Shown here: positions 30,993 through 39,229 of the stretch, one piece after another | Numbering within the stretch: the stretch's first letter is position 1 | Layout of the letters: the number at the start of each line of letters is the position of its first letter | From: Gelidibacter sediminis | GTDB taxonomy: Bacteria; Bacteroidota; Bacteroidia; Flavobacteriales; Flavobacteriaceae | Direction: 5' to 3' | Length of the DNA: 64,000 nt | Assembly (NCBI RefSeq): GCF_004364975.1 | Contig: NZ_SOBW01000010.1 | Location: 1-64,000, forward strand | Notes under the pieces: generated by a model | The model's input: the letters and a program-made list of their open reading frames with translations, nothing else | The model's database searches: none | Told to the model about the DNA's origin: nothing | Program-made: the position numbers and the translations under genes

Positions 30993-31439
30993 TTATTTTG
31001 CAGCTATAACGTCAATTTCAATATTGGCATTGAGTGCTAATCCGCTAGCAGCAAATGTAGTTCGCGCAGGTTTATTAGGAAAATAAGTTTTATAAACCTC
31101 ATTAAATACAGTAAAATCATTAATATCATTTAAAATAACCGTACACTTAATCACTTTATCCAAAGATGTGTTGTGATGTTCAAGTACGGCTTTAATATTT
31201 GCTATGCATTGTTTGGTTTCTTCAGCAACCCCACCTTTTACCAAGGTTCGTGTTGAGTGGTCCATTCCTATTTGACCGCTTAAATATAAAAGCCCGTCAT
31301 ATTCTACCACATCACTAAATGGTACGTCTTTTTTTTTGGATTCGTGTGAGGTATGAAAAACAACTTCATTTACAACCCTATTACAACTAAATAAAAAGAG
31401 CATCACAAAACCGATGGACAATAGAGATTTAAGTTTCAT
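30993..31439 (-). CDS. RidA/YjgF family protein with a lipoprotein signal
   Basis: 148 residues. The first 18 residues form a signal peptide ending LFLFSC, with Cys19 in a lipobox-like position. From about 35 a RidA domain follows: FSDVVEYDGLLYLSGQIGMD, TLVKGGVAEETKQCIANIKA, NDFTVFNEVYKTYF, and PARTTFAASGLALNANIEID, which includes the conserved substrate-binding Arg. Cytosolic RidA hydrolyses reactive enamines and imines. An envelope copy is less usual, and its substrate is unknown. It probably shares a transcript with queE. Confidence 0.88.
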   Translation of the reverse strand: MKLKSLLSIGFVMLFLFSCNRVVNEVVFHTSHESKKKDVPFSDVVEYDGLLYLSGQIGMDHSTRTLVKGGVAEETKQCIANIKAVLEHHNTSLDKVIKCTVILNDINDFTVFNEVYKTYFPNKPARTTFAASGLALNANIEIDVIAAK

Positions 31440-31496
31440 TTTTTATCTTTTAAACTTGAATAAAATTACACTATTTTTATGCAAAATTTTAGATTA

Positions 31497-33038
31497 ATGA
31501 GCAAAAAGGACGAGTTTTTAAGACATATACAAGAAGGAAACACCTATAAAGGCGAATTTATAACTTTGGGTTCTGCTATGTTAGACGGCGAAACCATAAC
31601 GAATGCCTTTGTTAATGTACCATTGAAAACCTTAAATAGACACGGCCTTATTGCGGGTGCTACTGGAACTGGAAAAACCAAAACTTTACAAGTATTGGCA
31701 GAAAATTTGTCTGACAAAGGGATTCCGGTGTTACTTATGGACATCAAAGGGGATTTGAGTGGTTTAGCTGAGCCCAGTCCCGGACACGCTAAAATAGATG
31801 AACGCCACGAAAAGATAGGTTTATCATTTGAACCAAAATCTTTCCCCGTCGAAATTTTGACCTTATCTGAACAGGATGGCGTCCGATTGAGAGCTACAGT
31901 AAGCGAATTTGGCCCGGTATTATTGTCGCGTATACTAGATTTAACAGAAACTCAATCTGGTATTGTCGCGGTAATCTTCAAATATTGCGATGATCATAAA
32001 ATGCCTCTTTTAGATCTTAAGGATTTTAAAAAAATATTACAATATGCAACCCAAGAGGGCAAAGAAGAATTTACAGATGCATATGGTCGAATTTCTACAG
32101 CATCAACCGGGGCCATACTTAGAAAGATCATAGAACTTGAACAACAAGGTGCCGACTTGTTTTTTGGCGAAACCTCTTTTGAAGTGGATGATTTATTAAG
32201 AATTGACGACAATGGAAGAGGTTATATTAACATCATTCGGTTGACAGACATACAGGATAGACCTAAACTTTTCTCAACTTTTATGTTGAGTTTACTAGCC
32301 GAAATCTATTCCACATTCCCAGAACAAGGCGATTCCGGAAGACCAGAACTGATCTTATTTATTGATGAGGCTCATTTAATTTTCAATGAAGCATCTAAAG
32401 CACTTTTAAATCAAATTGAGAGCATTGTTAAGTTAATCCGAAGCAAAGGGGTTGGCATTTATTTTGTAACTCAAAATCCTACTGATGTTCCTGAAGCGGT
32501 ATTAAGCCAATTAGGCTTAAAGGTGCAGCATGCGTTAAGAGCATTTACTGCAAAGGATAGAAAAGCCATCAAATTGACAGCACAAAATTACCCCGATACT
32601 GATTATTATGATACCGCATCGGTTTTAACTTCACTAGGAACCGGAGAAGCACTAGTAAGTGCTTTAGATGAAAAAGGACGCCCAACACCCTTGGCCGCAA
32701 CAATGATGCGTGCTCCAATGAGTCGAATGGATATTTTGAATGACAATGAACTGACTGCTCTATTGTCTAAATCAAAATTGGTACGGAAATATAATGAAAC
32801 TATTGATCGCGACAGTGCTTATGAAATGCTGAACCGTAAGATTGAACTGGCAGAGGCTGATGAGGCAAAGGAAAAGGCAAAACAAGAATTGGAAGACATC
32901 AAGAAATCCCAATCCAAACAACGCACCAGTACCAGACGCAGCACAGCTATGAACCCAGTAGTAAAAGTGCTCACGAGTGCTACCTTTATAAGAAGTGTTT
33001 TTGGTATTTTATCAAAAGTCATGAAATCTAAACGTTAA
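31497..33038 (+). CDS. DUF853/HerA-like ATPase
   Basis: 513 residues from the ATG at 31497. The ATG at 31479 would add six residues, but MSKKDEFLRHIQEGNTYKG is the family-like start. Walker A is GATGTGKTKTLQ near residue 54 and Walker B is LILFIDEAHLIF near 285. SKGVGIYFVTQNPTDVPEAV is the conserved sensor region. The family is related to HerA/FtsK-type helicases, but its role is not settled. The C-terminus has a charged coiled-coil-like stretch (about 435-475) and ends in a hydrophobic segment with a basic tail. It diverges from the RidA gene. Confidence 0.9.
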   Translation: MSKKDEFLRHIQEGNTYKGEFITLGSAMLDGETITNAFVNVPLKTLNRHGLIAGATGTGKTKTLQVLAENLSDKGIPVLLMDIKGDLSGLAEPSPGHAKIDERHEKIGLSFEPKSFPVEILTLSEQDGVRLRATVSEFGPVLLSRILDLTETQSGIVAVIFKYCDDHKMPLLDLKDFKKILQYATQEGKEEFTDAYGRISTASTGAILRKIIELEQQGADLFFGETSFEVDDLLRIDDNGRGYINIIRLTDIQDRPKLFSTFMLSLLAEIYSTFPEQGDSGRPELILFIDEAHLIFNEASKALLNQIESIVKLIRSKGVGIYFVTQNPTDVPEAVLSQLGLKVQHALRAFTAKDRKAIKLTAQNYPDTDYYDTASVLTSLGTGEALVSALDEKGRPTPLAATMMRAPMSRMDILNDNELTALLSKSKLVRKYNETIDRDSAYEMLNRKIELAEADEAKEKAKQELEDIKKSQSKQRTSTRRSTAMNPVVKVLTSATFIRSVFGILSKVMKSKR

Positions 33039-33092
33039 TCAACAAAATTATTCATTCAAAATCTGCTAAGGCAGATGCCTAAATTTTAAATA

Positions 33093-33647
33093 ATGCACAA
33101 ATCATTTATTTACATTGCTTTGGTTGCTCTTGTTTTAACAAGCTGCGGTAAGGACCAAGATCCTTTTTTAATTCAAAAACAAAACATTGGCAACCTAACT
33201 GATTCCACACAGGTTAAGGATGTGAAATCTGTTTTCAAAACTGATTCGGTAGTCAACTACATAGGAACTAATGAATTTACCAGAAATATGAATACTATTG
33301 AAATTTACGATAAACAAGGCACTGCCCTACTCAGTCTGTCCCCAAAGAAGAGAGCTGATTCTACAGCCGTTTTCAGCAGTGTTCGCATATTAGATCCACG
33401 TTATAAAACAGAGAAAGGAATTTCAACGGCTAGTAAGTTCAAGCATATACAAGAGGCCTATGAGATTTCAAAAATTGACAATCTCATCAATTCCATTGTT
33501 GTTAGTGTAGATGCTATTAATGCGGCCTTCACCATTGACAAACAAGAGCTACCCTCAAATTTACGCTTCGATAGGACCATGACAATAGAAGCATCTCAAA
33601 TTCCGGACAATGCGAAAATTAAATATTTTTTCATCCATTGGAATTAA
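33093..33647 (+). CDS. Putative lipoprotein of unknown function
   Basis: 184 residues. Signal MHKSFIYIALVALVLTSC with Cys18 as likely lipidation site. The mature part is mixed alpha/beta; recognisable stretches are VVNYIGTNEFTRNMNTIEIYD and VRILDPRYKTEKGISTASKF. I do not recognise a characterised family, though the pattern looks like a conserved Bacteroidota lipoprotein. It follows the HerA-like gene by 54 bp, with the YitT gene 17 bp downstream, so these may form one transcript. Confidence 0.82.
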   Translation: MHKSFIYIALVALVLTSCGKDQDPFLIQKQNIGNLTDSTQVKDVKSVFKTDSVVNYIGTNEFTRNMNTIEIYDKQGTALLSLSPKKRADSTAVFSSVRILDPRYKTEKGISTASKFKHIQEAYEISKIDNLINSIVVSVDAINAAFTIDKQELPSNLRFDRTMTIEASQIPDNAKIKYFFIHWN

Positions 33648-33664
33648 CCCTTTAAAAACAGCAG

Positions 33665-34636
33665 ATGAGTTCATTTTTCTCAAAACTATTAATTACAATT
33701 GCTCGAAGAAAGCTTGAGTCAAAAAATTCATCTACCTCAGTAAGCAACAAACAAGTTATTCCGCTAGCCCGTCGGATCAAGATTGAAATTGCTCACGGTA
33801 TAAAGGATTACATCTATGTCCTTATTGGTGTATTTTCAGCCGGATTTGGCCTTAAAGGATTTTTATTGCCCAACAGGTTTATTGATGGAGGCGCCACCGG
33901 AATCTCGCTACTGTTGGAAAACATTACACGTATTGATCTGAGTTACCTATTAATTTTAGTCAACGTTCCATTCCTAGTACTTGCAGCTAAAACTTTTAAT
34001 GTAAAATTTGCCTTAAGAAGTATTTTATCCATAGCCATTTTAGCTTTAGTGGTGCACTACATTAATTACCCTACCATTACTGAAGACCCCTTACTTATTG
34101 CTGTTTTTGGAGGTTTCTTTTTAGGATTGGGAATAGGTTTAGCTATGCGGGGAGGTAGCGTCATAGACGGCACTGAAGTGCTGGCCATTTGGCTAAGCAA
34201 GAAGCTATCCATAACCATAGGTGATGTACTCCTATTGATTAATATCATAATTTTTTCCTTTGGCGCCTATATTTTATCGGTTGAAATTGCACTTTACGCA
34301 ATTCTAACCTATCTTTCTGCAGCTAAAACAGTTGACTTTGTTGTTGATGGCGTTGAAGAGTATGTTGGGGTCACCATTATTTCCAATAAACATGAGGCCT
34401 TACGCAAAATGATTACAGAGGAATTAAGACGCGCATGCACGATTTACGTTGGAAAAGGCGGATTGCGTGGTCAGGAGGAAAGCTATAATAAAGATATAAT
34501 TTATACCGTTGTAACACGCCTCGAATTAGCAAAGCTTCATACTGAAATTGACAAAATTGATGCGAATGCTTTTATAATTATGGGACTCGTAAAAGACATT
34601 AAAGGGGGTATGATTAAGAGAAAGCCGATGAAATAA
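33665..34636 (+). CDS. YitT/DUF2179 family membrane protein
   Basis: 323 residues. After an N-terminal cytoplasmic stretch of about 50 residues there are five or six membrane segments, including YIYVLIGVFSAGFGLKGFLL, ISYLLILVNVPFLVLA-like and LLIAVFGGFFLGLGIGLAMR regions. GGATGISLLLENIT and GGSVIDGTEVLAIWL are YitT motifs. The C-terminal DUF2179 domain (about 235-315) contains YTVVTRLELAKLHTEIDKID. Substrate is not known. The long N-terminal part is more than most family members have. Confidence 0.9.
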   Translation: MSSFFSKLLITIARRKLESKNSSTSVSNKQVIPLARRIKIEIAHGIKDYIYVLIGVFSAGFGLKGFLLPNRFIDGGATGISLLLENITRIDLSYLLILVNVPFLVLAAKTFNVKFALRSILSIAILALVVHYINYPTITEDPLLIAVFGGFFLGLGIGLAMRGGSVIDGTEVLAIWLSKKLSITIGDVLLLINIIIFSFGAYILSVEIALYAILTYLSAAKTVDFVVDGVEEYVGVTIISNKHEALRKMITEELRRACTIYVGKGGLRGQEESYNKDIIYTVVTRLELAKLHTEIDKIDANAFIIMGLVKDIKGGMIKRKPMK

Positions 34637-34733
34637 TGTTAAATATAGAGCCCTGCAAATAAAAATTAGGACTACTAATCTTATCGATTTAAGTCGTAAA
34701 CTTCTAATGCGAATTCTATAAAATTCAGCTTGT

Positions 34734-35102
34734 ATGACAAAAAAACCCTACACAATTCAAACTTCGCCATTTGTAGTTCCTACCACTGATGGAAAAATCA
34801 TAAATGAACATTTTGGGCGTGCATCAGACGGCAACTCTCAATTGAGTATTGCCCATATGATAGCGCCTGCAGGCTGGAGTGAACCTTTTCAGACGCCTGA
34901 ATTTGATGAATACACATTTATAATCAGTGGTAAAAAACAGTTTATCATTGAGGGCGAAACTGTTATTTTATCTGCCGGTGAATCTATAAAAATTGATAAA
35001 CATACTCGTGTTCAGTACAGTAACCCTTACACTGAACCATGCCATTACTTAGCCGTTTGTTTGCCTGCATTTTCTATTGACCTTGTAAATAGAGAAGAAT
35101 AA
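34734..35102 (+). CDS. Small cupin-domain protein
   Basis: 122 residues forming one cupin beta-barrel. GWSEPFQTPEFDEYTFIISG is cupin motif 1, with Glu but few His as metal ligands, and AGESIKIDKHTRVQYSN is motif 2. Because the metal-binding His pattern is poor, an enzymatic role is uncertain; it may bind a ligand. It stands between the YitT gene and an alpha/beta hydrolase, 20 bp before the latter. Confidence 0.85.
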   Translation: MTKKPYTIQTSPFVVPTTDGKIINEHFGRASDGNSQLSIAHMIAPAGWSEPFQTPEFDEYTFIISGKKQFIIEGETVILSAGESIKIDKHTRVQYSNPYTEPCHYLAVCLPAFSIDLVNREE

Positions 35103-35122
35103 TCCTTATATTATACCTCGTT

Positions 35123-35950
35123 ATGAAGGAAATTCTTATAAAAATCATTGGCTCCTACTACAATGTGCTAAGCTATGTATCAAAGCCTTATGCCGCCGAC
35201 AAAGCATTATATTTGTTTATGAAACCACGTGCAGGTAAAATAAATGAGGAACAATCTGATTTTTTAAACACCGCATTTCAAGAAGAACTGAAATATGACA
35301 ATCTTCGAGTTATGAGCTATAGGTGGTTAGGCTCAGGACAAACTATTCTGCTTACTCATGGTTGGGAAAGTAATGCAGCACGATGGAAAAGTTTAATCAT
35401 TGCCTTAAAGAAAAAAGGTTTTAATGTGGTGGCTTTGGATGCACCAGGTCACGGAAAATCAGGAAGCAAAGTATTTAATGCCATTTTATATGCTGAATTT
35501 ATAAATGTTGTAGCAAAACGATTTGCTCCTGATATCATTGTTGGACATTCAGTGGGTGGCATGGCCGCTGCACTCTTTCAACATAAATATCAATTTGCCA
35601 AAATTAAAAAGATAATCTTATTGGGCGCTCCATCTGAATTTCAAGATGTTATGAAACGTTATACAGATATGTTGGGGTATAACCATCGTATTGTGTCCCA
35701 ATTGCACCACACTATTTTTGAACGTTTTGGCAACACCCCCGACAGTTTTTCTACGGCAAGATTTCTAGAAACAATTGAATCTGAAGGTTTGATCATTCAT
35801 GACGAAGACGACCGCATTATACCGTATAATGATGCGCTATTATTAAAGAATAGTTTCAAAAACAGTCAACTTATTACTACAAAAGGCCTTGGACACTCTC
35901 TCAATGATGTTTCTGTGGCTCATCACATTTATACTTTTATTGGCGCTTAA
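35123..35950 (+). CDS. Alpha/beta hydrolase
   Basis: 275 residues. HGWESNAARWKSLI supplies the oxyanion region, IIVGHSVGGMAAALF is the nucleophile elbow with Ser, DEDDRIIPYNDA holds the acid residue and GLGHSLND the catalytic His. All triad members are present. The substrate is unknown. No signal peptide is seen, so it is probably cytoplasmic. It is flanked closely by the cupin gene and the pseudouridine synthase gene (18 bp). Confidence 0.9.
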   Translation: MKEILIKIIGSYYNVLSYVSKPYAADKALYLFMKPRAGKINEEQSDFLNTAFQEELKYDNLRVMSYRWLGSGQTILLTHGWESNAARWKSLIIALKKKGFNVVALDAPGHGKSGSKVFNAILYAEFINVVAKRFAPDIIVGHSVGGMAAALFQHKYQFAKIKKIILLGAPSEFQDVMKRYTDMLGYNHRIVSQLHHTIFERFGNTPDSFSTARFLETIESEGLIIHDEDDRIIPYNDALLLKNSFKNSQLITTKGLGHSLNDVSVAHHIYTFIGA

Positions 35951-35968
35951 ATCCATTATATTTGTGCT

Positions 35969-36730
35969 ATGGAAGAAAATCTAAAACGCATAAATAAGTT
36001 TTTAAGTGAAGTTGGTTATTGTTCCCGTCGTGAAGCTGATAAACTCATAGAGGCTGGACGTGTTACCATAAATGGCAAAGTACCAGAAATGGGCACTAAA
36101 ATTTCTCAGAATGATGTGGTTCATGTTGATGGGAAACCAATTGAAGATACTAAGGAGAATTTTGTATATCTAGCATTTAATAAACCGATTGGTATTGTAT
36201 GTACTACCGATACCCGTGTGGAAAAAGACAATATTATTGATTTTATTAAATATCCTAAGCGCATTTTCCCTATTGGCAGGTTAGACAAGCCTAGTGAAGG
36301 TTTGATTTTGTTAACGGATGACGGTGATATTGTCAATAAAATTTTAAGGGCTAGCAATAACCACGAAAAAGAATACATTGTAAAAGTTGACAAACCTATA
36401 TCTCAAACATTTATTGAACGCATGTCTAATGGCGTTCCAATTTTAGACACCATAAGTAAGAAATGTGAGGTAAAAAAATTAAGCACTTATGAATTCAGCA
36501 TCATTTTAACACAAGGTTTAAATAGGCAAATTCGACGCATGTGTGAATACTTAGATTATGAGGTAGAAGCTCTAAAACGTATTCGGATTATGAACATAAA
36601 ACTGGATATGCCCGTTGGCGAGTATAGAGAATTGACTGTTGCCGAGTTCAAAGAACTCAACCTCTTGCTTTCTGATTCTACCAAAGATGTTGCAGAAGTA
36701 AAGCTATCGTCTCAAAAAAAGAGGAAATAA
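35969..36730 (+). CDS. rluF: RsuA/RluF-type 23S rRNA pseudouridine synthase
   Basis: 253 residues. An S4 RNA-binding domain opens the protein (RINKFLSEVGYCSRREADKL, EAGRVTINGK). The catalytic block is PIGRLDKPSEGLILLTDDGD, with the active-site Asp in GRLDKPSEG. GLNRQIRRMCEYLDYEVEAL is typical of RluF/RluB/RsuA. RluF converts U2604 of 23S rRNA to pseudouridine. The exact paralogue is inferred from the RQIRRMCE context and length; RluB is the alternative. Confidence 0.88.
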   Translation: MEENLKRINKFLSEVGYCSRREADKLIEAGRVTINGKVPEMGTKISQNDVVHVDGKPIEDTKENFVYLAFNKPIGIVCTTDTRVEKDNIIDFIKYPKRIFPIGRLDKPSEGLILLTDDGDIVNKILRASNNHEKEYIVKVDKPISQTFIERMSNGVPILDTISKKCEVKKLSTYEFSIILTQGLNRQIRRMCEYLDYEVEALKRIRIMNIKLDMPVGEYRELTVAEFKELNLLLSDSTKDVAEVKLSSQKKRK

Positions 36731-36832
36731 GTTACATTTTGTTGTTAATGAATTATAATTTTATGATCCAATTGTAAATTAAAAACCGAAATTAGAGTAA
36801 TTTTAAACCATATAAATTATAAACTAATAATT

Positions 36833-37018
36833 ATGATTAAAATCTTAGCATTAATATTGACTATCGGAGGTATGATTGCCTTAATTTTAGGCGTATTGGG
36901 AATCTTCGGAAATAACTTTACCCAATTAGATCCTTGGGCACTTACCATTTTAGGCGGCGTTTTCTTTATTGCAGGTGTATCTATGCTGAAATATAGAAAA
37001 GACGAACCAACAACATAA
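36833..37018 (+). CDS. Small two-segment membrane protein (61 residues)
   Basis: Two hydrophobic helices (about 3-25 and 38-54) are joined by a short loop with NNFTQLDPW, and the tail KYRKDEPTT is basic then acidic. Only 3 bp separate it from the VOC gene, so they are almost certainly cotranscribed. No named family is recognised. The tight coupling and clean start support it as a real gene. Confidence 0.75.
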   Translation: MIKILALILTIGGMIALILGVLGIFGNNFTQLDPWALTILGGVFFIAGVSMLKYRKDEPTT

Positions 37019-37021
37019 ACT

Positions 37022-37447
37022 ATGAGTTCAGATCTATCCCCTTTCCACATTGCCATTCCAGTACATAACCTAGAAGAATGTAGATCCTTTTACAGAGATA
37101 TTTTGAATTGTGAAGAAGGTAGAAGTTCTGACCATTGGGTTGACTTTAATTTTTTCGGTCACCAATTAGTCATACATTATAAAGAAAAATCAGCTGAAGA
37201 GCCTCACACTAATAGTGTTGATGGCAAAAGTGTTCCGGTACCGCATTATGGCGTGGTACTGCCATGGAACGTTTTTCAGGAATTTTCAGAAAGTTTATCA
37301 CATAAGGGAGTAGAGTTCATTATTGAGCCCTATATCCGTTTTGAAGGACAGGTTGGAGAACAAGCTACCATGTTTTTTAAAGATCCAGCTGGCAACGCAT
37401 TGGAATTTAAGGCGTTTAAAGATCGGAGTCAATTATTTGCCAAGTAA
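37022..37447 (+). CDS. VOC (glyoxalase/dioxygenase-fold) protein
   Basis: 141 residues. [20 protein letters not shown] opens the first beta-alpha-beta-beta-beta unit with a metal-ligand His. [18 protein letters not shown] and [15 protein letters not shown] form the second, with the final Glu. [18 protein letters not shown] is also typical. The family binds a divalent metal and acts on small molecules such as glyoxal adducts or catechols; the substrate here is unknown. Confidence 0.9.
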   Translation: MSSDLSPFHIAIPVHNLEECRSFYRDILNCEEGRSSDHWVDFNFFGHQLVIHYKEKSAEEPHTNSVDGKSVPVPHYGVVLPWNVFQEFSESLSHKGVEFIIEPYIRFEGQVGEQATMFFKDPAGNALEFKAFKDRSQLFAK

Positions 37448-37489
37448 TCTTCATTGACTCCATCTATCTAAAGTTGTATTATCTGTCAA

Positions 37490-38233
37490 TTAAGAATTTC
37501 GTATAGATTGAGAATATCTATTAACAATATAGAATGGCAAATAGATAATTAAAAAATAAGGAATAAGAATAAGCTGCACTACAAAAATATAAAGTGGCCA
37601 TTCACCAAAATAATCTAATAATGATGCTGATTTTGGTTTTTGATTAAGGTAAAAATAATTCGCATTTAGAAGGTAATTAATACCAATCATTACTAACACA
37701 TATACTTGAATTGCCAATATGCTCTTAAATATACTCTTAAATGTGGGTGCCATCCTGTAGACGAAAATAGCATAAAAAATCACCACCATCAATCCTAAGT
37801 GGACTGCCCAATACCTTAAGTAATCAAATGAGGGGAATCCTATGGCAATATCAGGTGTGAGTATGGCTTGAAATGTCCCGGCGATAATCCAAAACACAAG
37901 TATTTCAAACATCCAATATTTTCTATAATGTGTAAATATGGGCATTATAATAGCCAGTAAACTACAGAGATATAATGGCAGATCTTTTTGAAGATTATAA
38001 TTACCAAGACTATATTTGTGCAGATGAAATATAATGACCGTTAGGGATATTAAAACGGCAAACACATGAATCAACAGGTTTTGTCTTGGTGCCGTTAGTT
38101 TTTTATTGGAATAATAAATTAAACCGCTTCCAAATATAAGTCCAATTAGTATCGGCATGACATGCTCAGTACTCCCCATAGCCACCCTTTTAAAAACTAA
38201 GGACACTACAGAAGGTATAATTTGGCTCATCAA
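37490..38233 (-). CDS. YwaF/TIGR02206-type integral membrane protein
   Basis: 247 residues with seven or so hydrophobic segments. The family-like features are MGSTEHVMPILIGLIFGSGL near the N-terminus, LPLYLCSLLAIIMPIFTHYR and GFPSFDYLRYWAVHLGLMVV. The function of the family is unknown. Its start lies 7 bp beyond the folD stop on the same strand, so it is a cotranscribed downstream gene. Confidence 0.85.
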   Translation of the reverse strand: MMSQIIPSVVSLVFKRVAMGSTEHVMPILIGLIFGSGLIYYSNKKLTAPRQNLLIHVFAVLISLTVIIFHLHKYSLGNYNLQKDLPLYLCSLLAIIMPIFTHYRKYWMFEILVFWIIAGTFQAILTPDIAIGFPSFDYLRYWAVHLGLMVVIFYAIFVYRMAPTFKSIFKSILAIQVYVLVMIGINYLLNANYFYLNQKPKSASLLDYFGEWPLYIFVVQLILIPYFLIIYLPFYIVNRYSQSIRNS

Positions 38234-38240
38234 TTAAGGC

Positions 38241-39119
38241 TTATTTCATTTGGCGTTCTCTTGCCAACAAGGTGTTTTTAAGTAACATGGCAATGGTCAT
38301 TGGCCCAACACCACCTGGGACTGGAGTAATAAAACTGGCCTTTTTACTCACGTTTTCAAAATCCACATCACCAGTTATCCTGTACCCCTTCTCGGTAGAA
38401 TCGTCAGGAACTCGCGTGATACCCACATCAATAATAACGACATCATCTTTAACCATTTCGGCTTTCAAAAAATTTGGCACACCTAAGGCGGAGATAATAA
38501 TATCAGCTTGAGAAGTAATTTGGGTGATATTTTTAGTATGACTATGTGTTAAGGTTACGGTCGAATTCCCTGGAAAACCCTTCCTACCCATTAAGATACT
38601 CATAGGTCTCCCAACAATATGGCTACGTCCAATTACAACGGTGTGCTTACCTTGAGTGTCAACACCATAACGGTCTAATAACTCTAAAATACCAAAAGGC
38701 GTTGCAGGAATAAAGGTAGACATATCTAAAGCCATTCTACCAAAGTTCATTGGATGGAAGCCATCTACGTCCTTATCAGGGTTAACCGCTAAAAGCACCT
38801 TTTGAGTGTCAATTTGTTTTGGCAGTGGCAACTGAATGATAAAACCGTCAATATCAGGGTTGTCATTCAATTCATAGATCTTGTCCAATAATTCTACTTG
38901 ACTTGTTGTATTGGACAGACGGACCATGGTAGAGTCGAACCCTACGCGTTCGCAAGCGCGCACTTTACTAGCAACGTAAGTTAAGCTTGCACCGTCATTA
39001 CCTACTATAACGGCAGCAAGATGAGGCACTTTTTCGCCATTGGCCTTCATTTTTTTTACTTCTTCGGCAATTTCATTTTTAATGTCATTGCTTATTTTTT
39101 TTCCGTCTAGTAGAACCAT
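38241..39119 (-). CDS. folD: Bifunctional methylenetetrahydrofolate dehydrogenase/cyclohydrolase
   Basis: 292 residues. YVASKVRACERVGF includes the catalytic Lys. GFIIQLPLPKQID and DPDKDVDGFHPMNFGRM are substrate-side motifs. GRSHIVGRPMSILM binds NADP, and TPVPGGVGPMTIAMLL closes the protein. FolD interconverts methylene-THF and formyl-THF for one-carbon metabolism. The leader region contains a C10 tract. The gene lies downstream of ffh on the same strand with a 110-bp gap. Confidence 0.96.
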   Translation of the reverse strand: MVLLDGKKISNDIKNEIAEEVKKMKANGEKVPHLAAVIVGNDGASLTYVASKVRACERVGFDSTMVRLSNTTSQVELLDKIYELNDNPDIDGFIIQLPLPKQIDTQKVLLAVNPDKDVDGFHPMNFGRMALDMSTFIPATPFGILELLDRYGVDTQGKHTVVIGRSHIVGRPMSILMGRKGFPGNSTVTLTHSHTKNITQITSQADIIISALGVPNFLKAEMVKDDVVIIDVGITRVPDDSTEKGYRITGDVDFENVSKKASFITPVPGGVGPMTIAMLLKNTLLARERQMK

Positions 39120-39174
39120 TATTTTATTATTTATTTAGCCTGGTATTGGAGTATTATTTGTTGTAAAATGTCGA

Positions 39175-39184
39175 GGGGGGGGGG
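39175..39184 (-). promoter_or_regulatory. C10 homopolymer tract upstream of folD
   Basis: Ten consecutive G on the plus strand (C on the sense strand) lie 56-65 bp before the folD ATG, in the ffh-folD gap. Homopolymers of this length are prone to slipped-strand mispairing and could alter promoter spacing. No effect can be shown from the sequence. Confidence 0.7.
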
Positions 39185-39229
39185 TACAGTATTTAAATAG
39201 CTGTTCATGATAAATATTACCGAAGAGCT

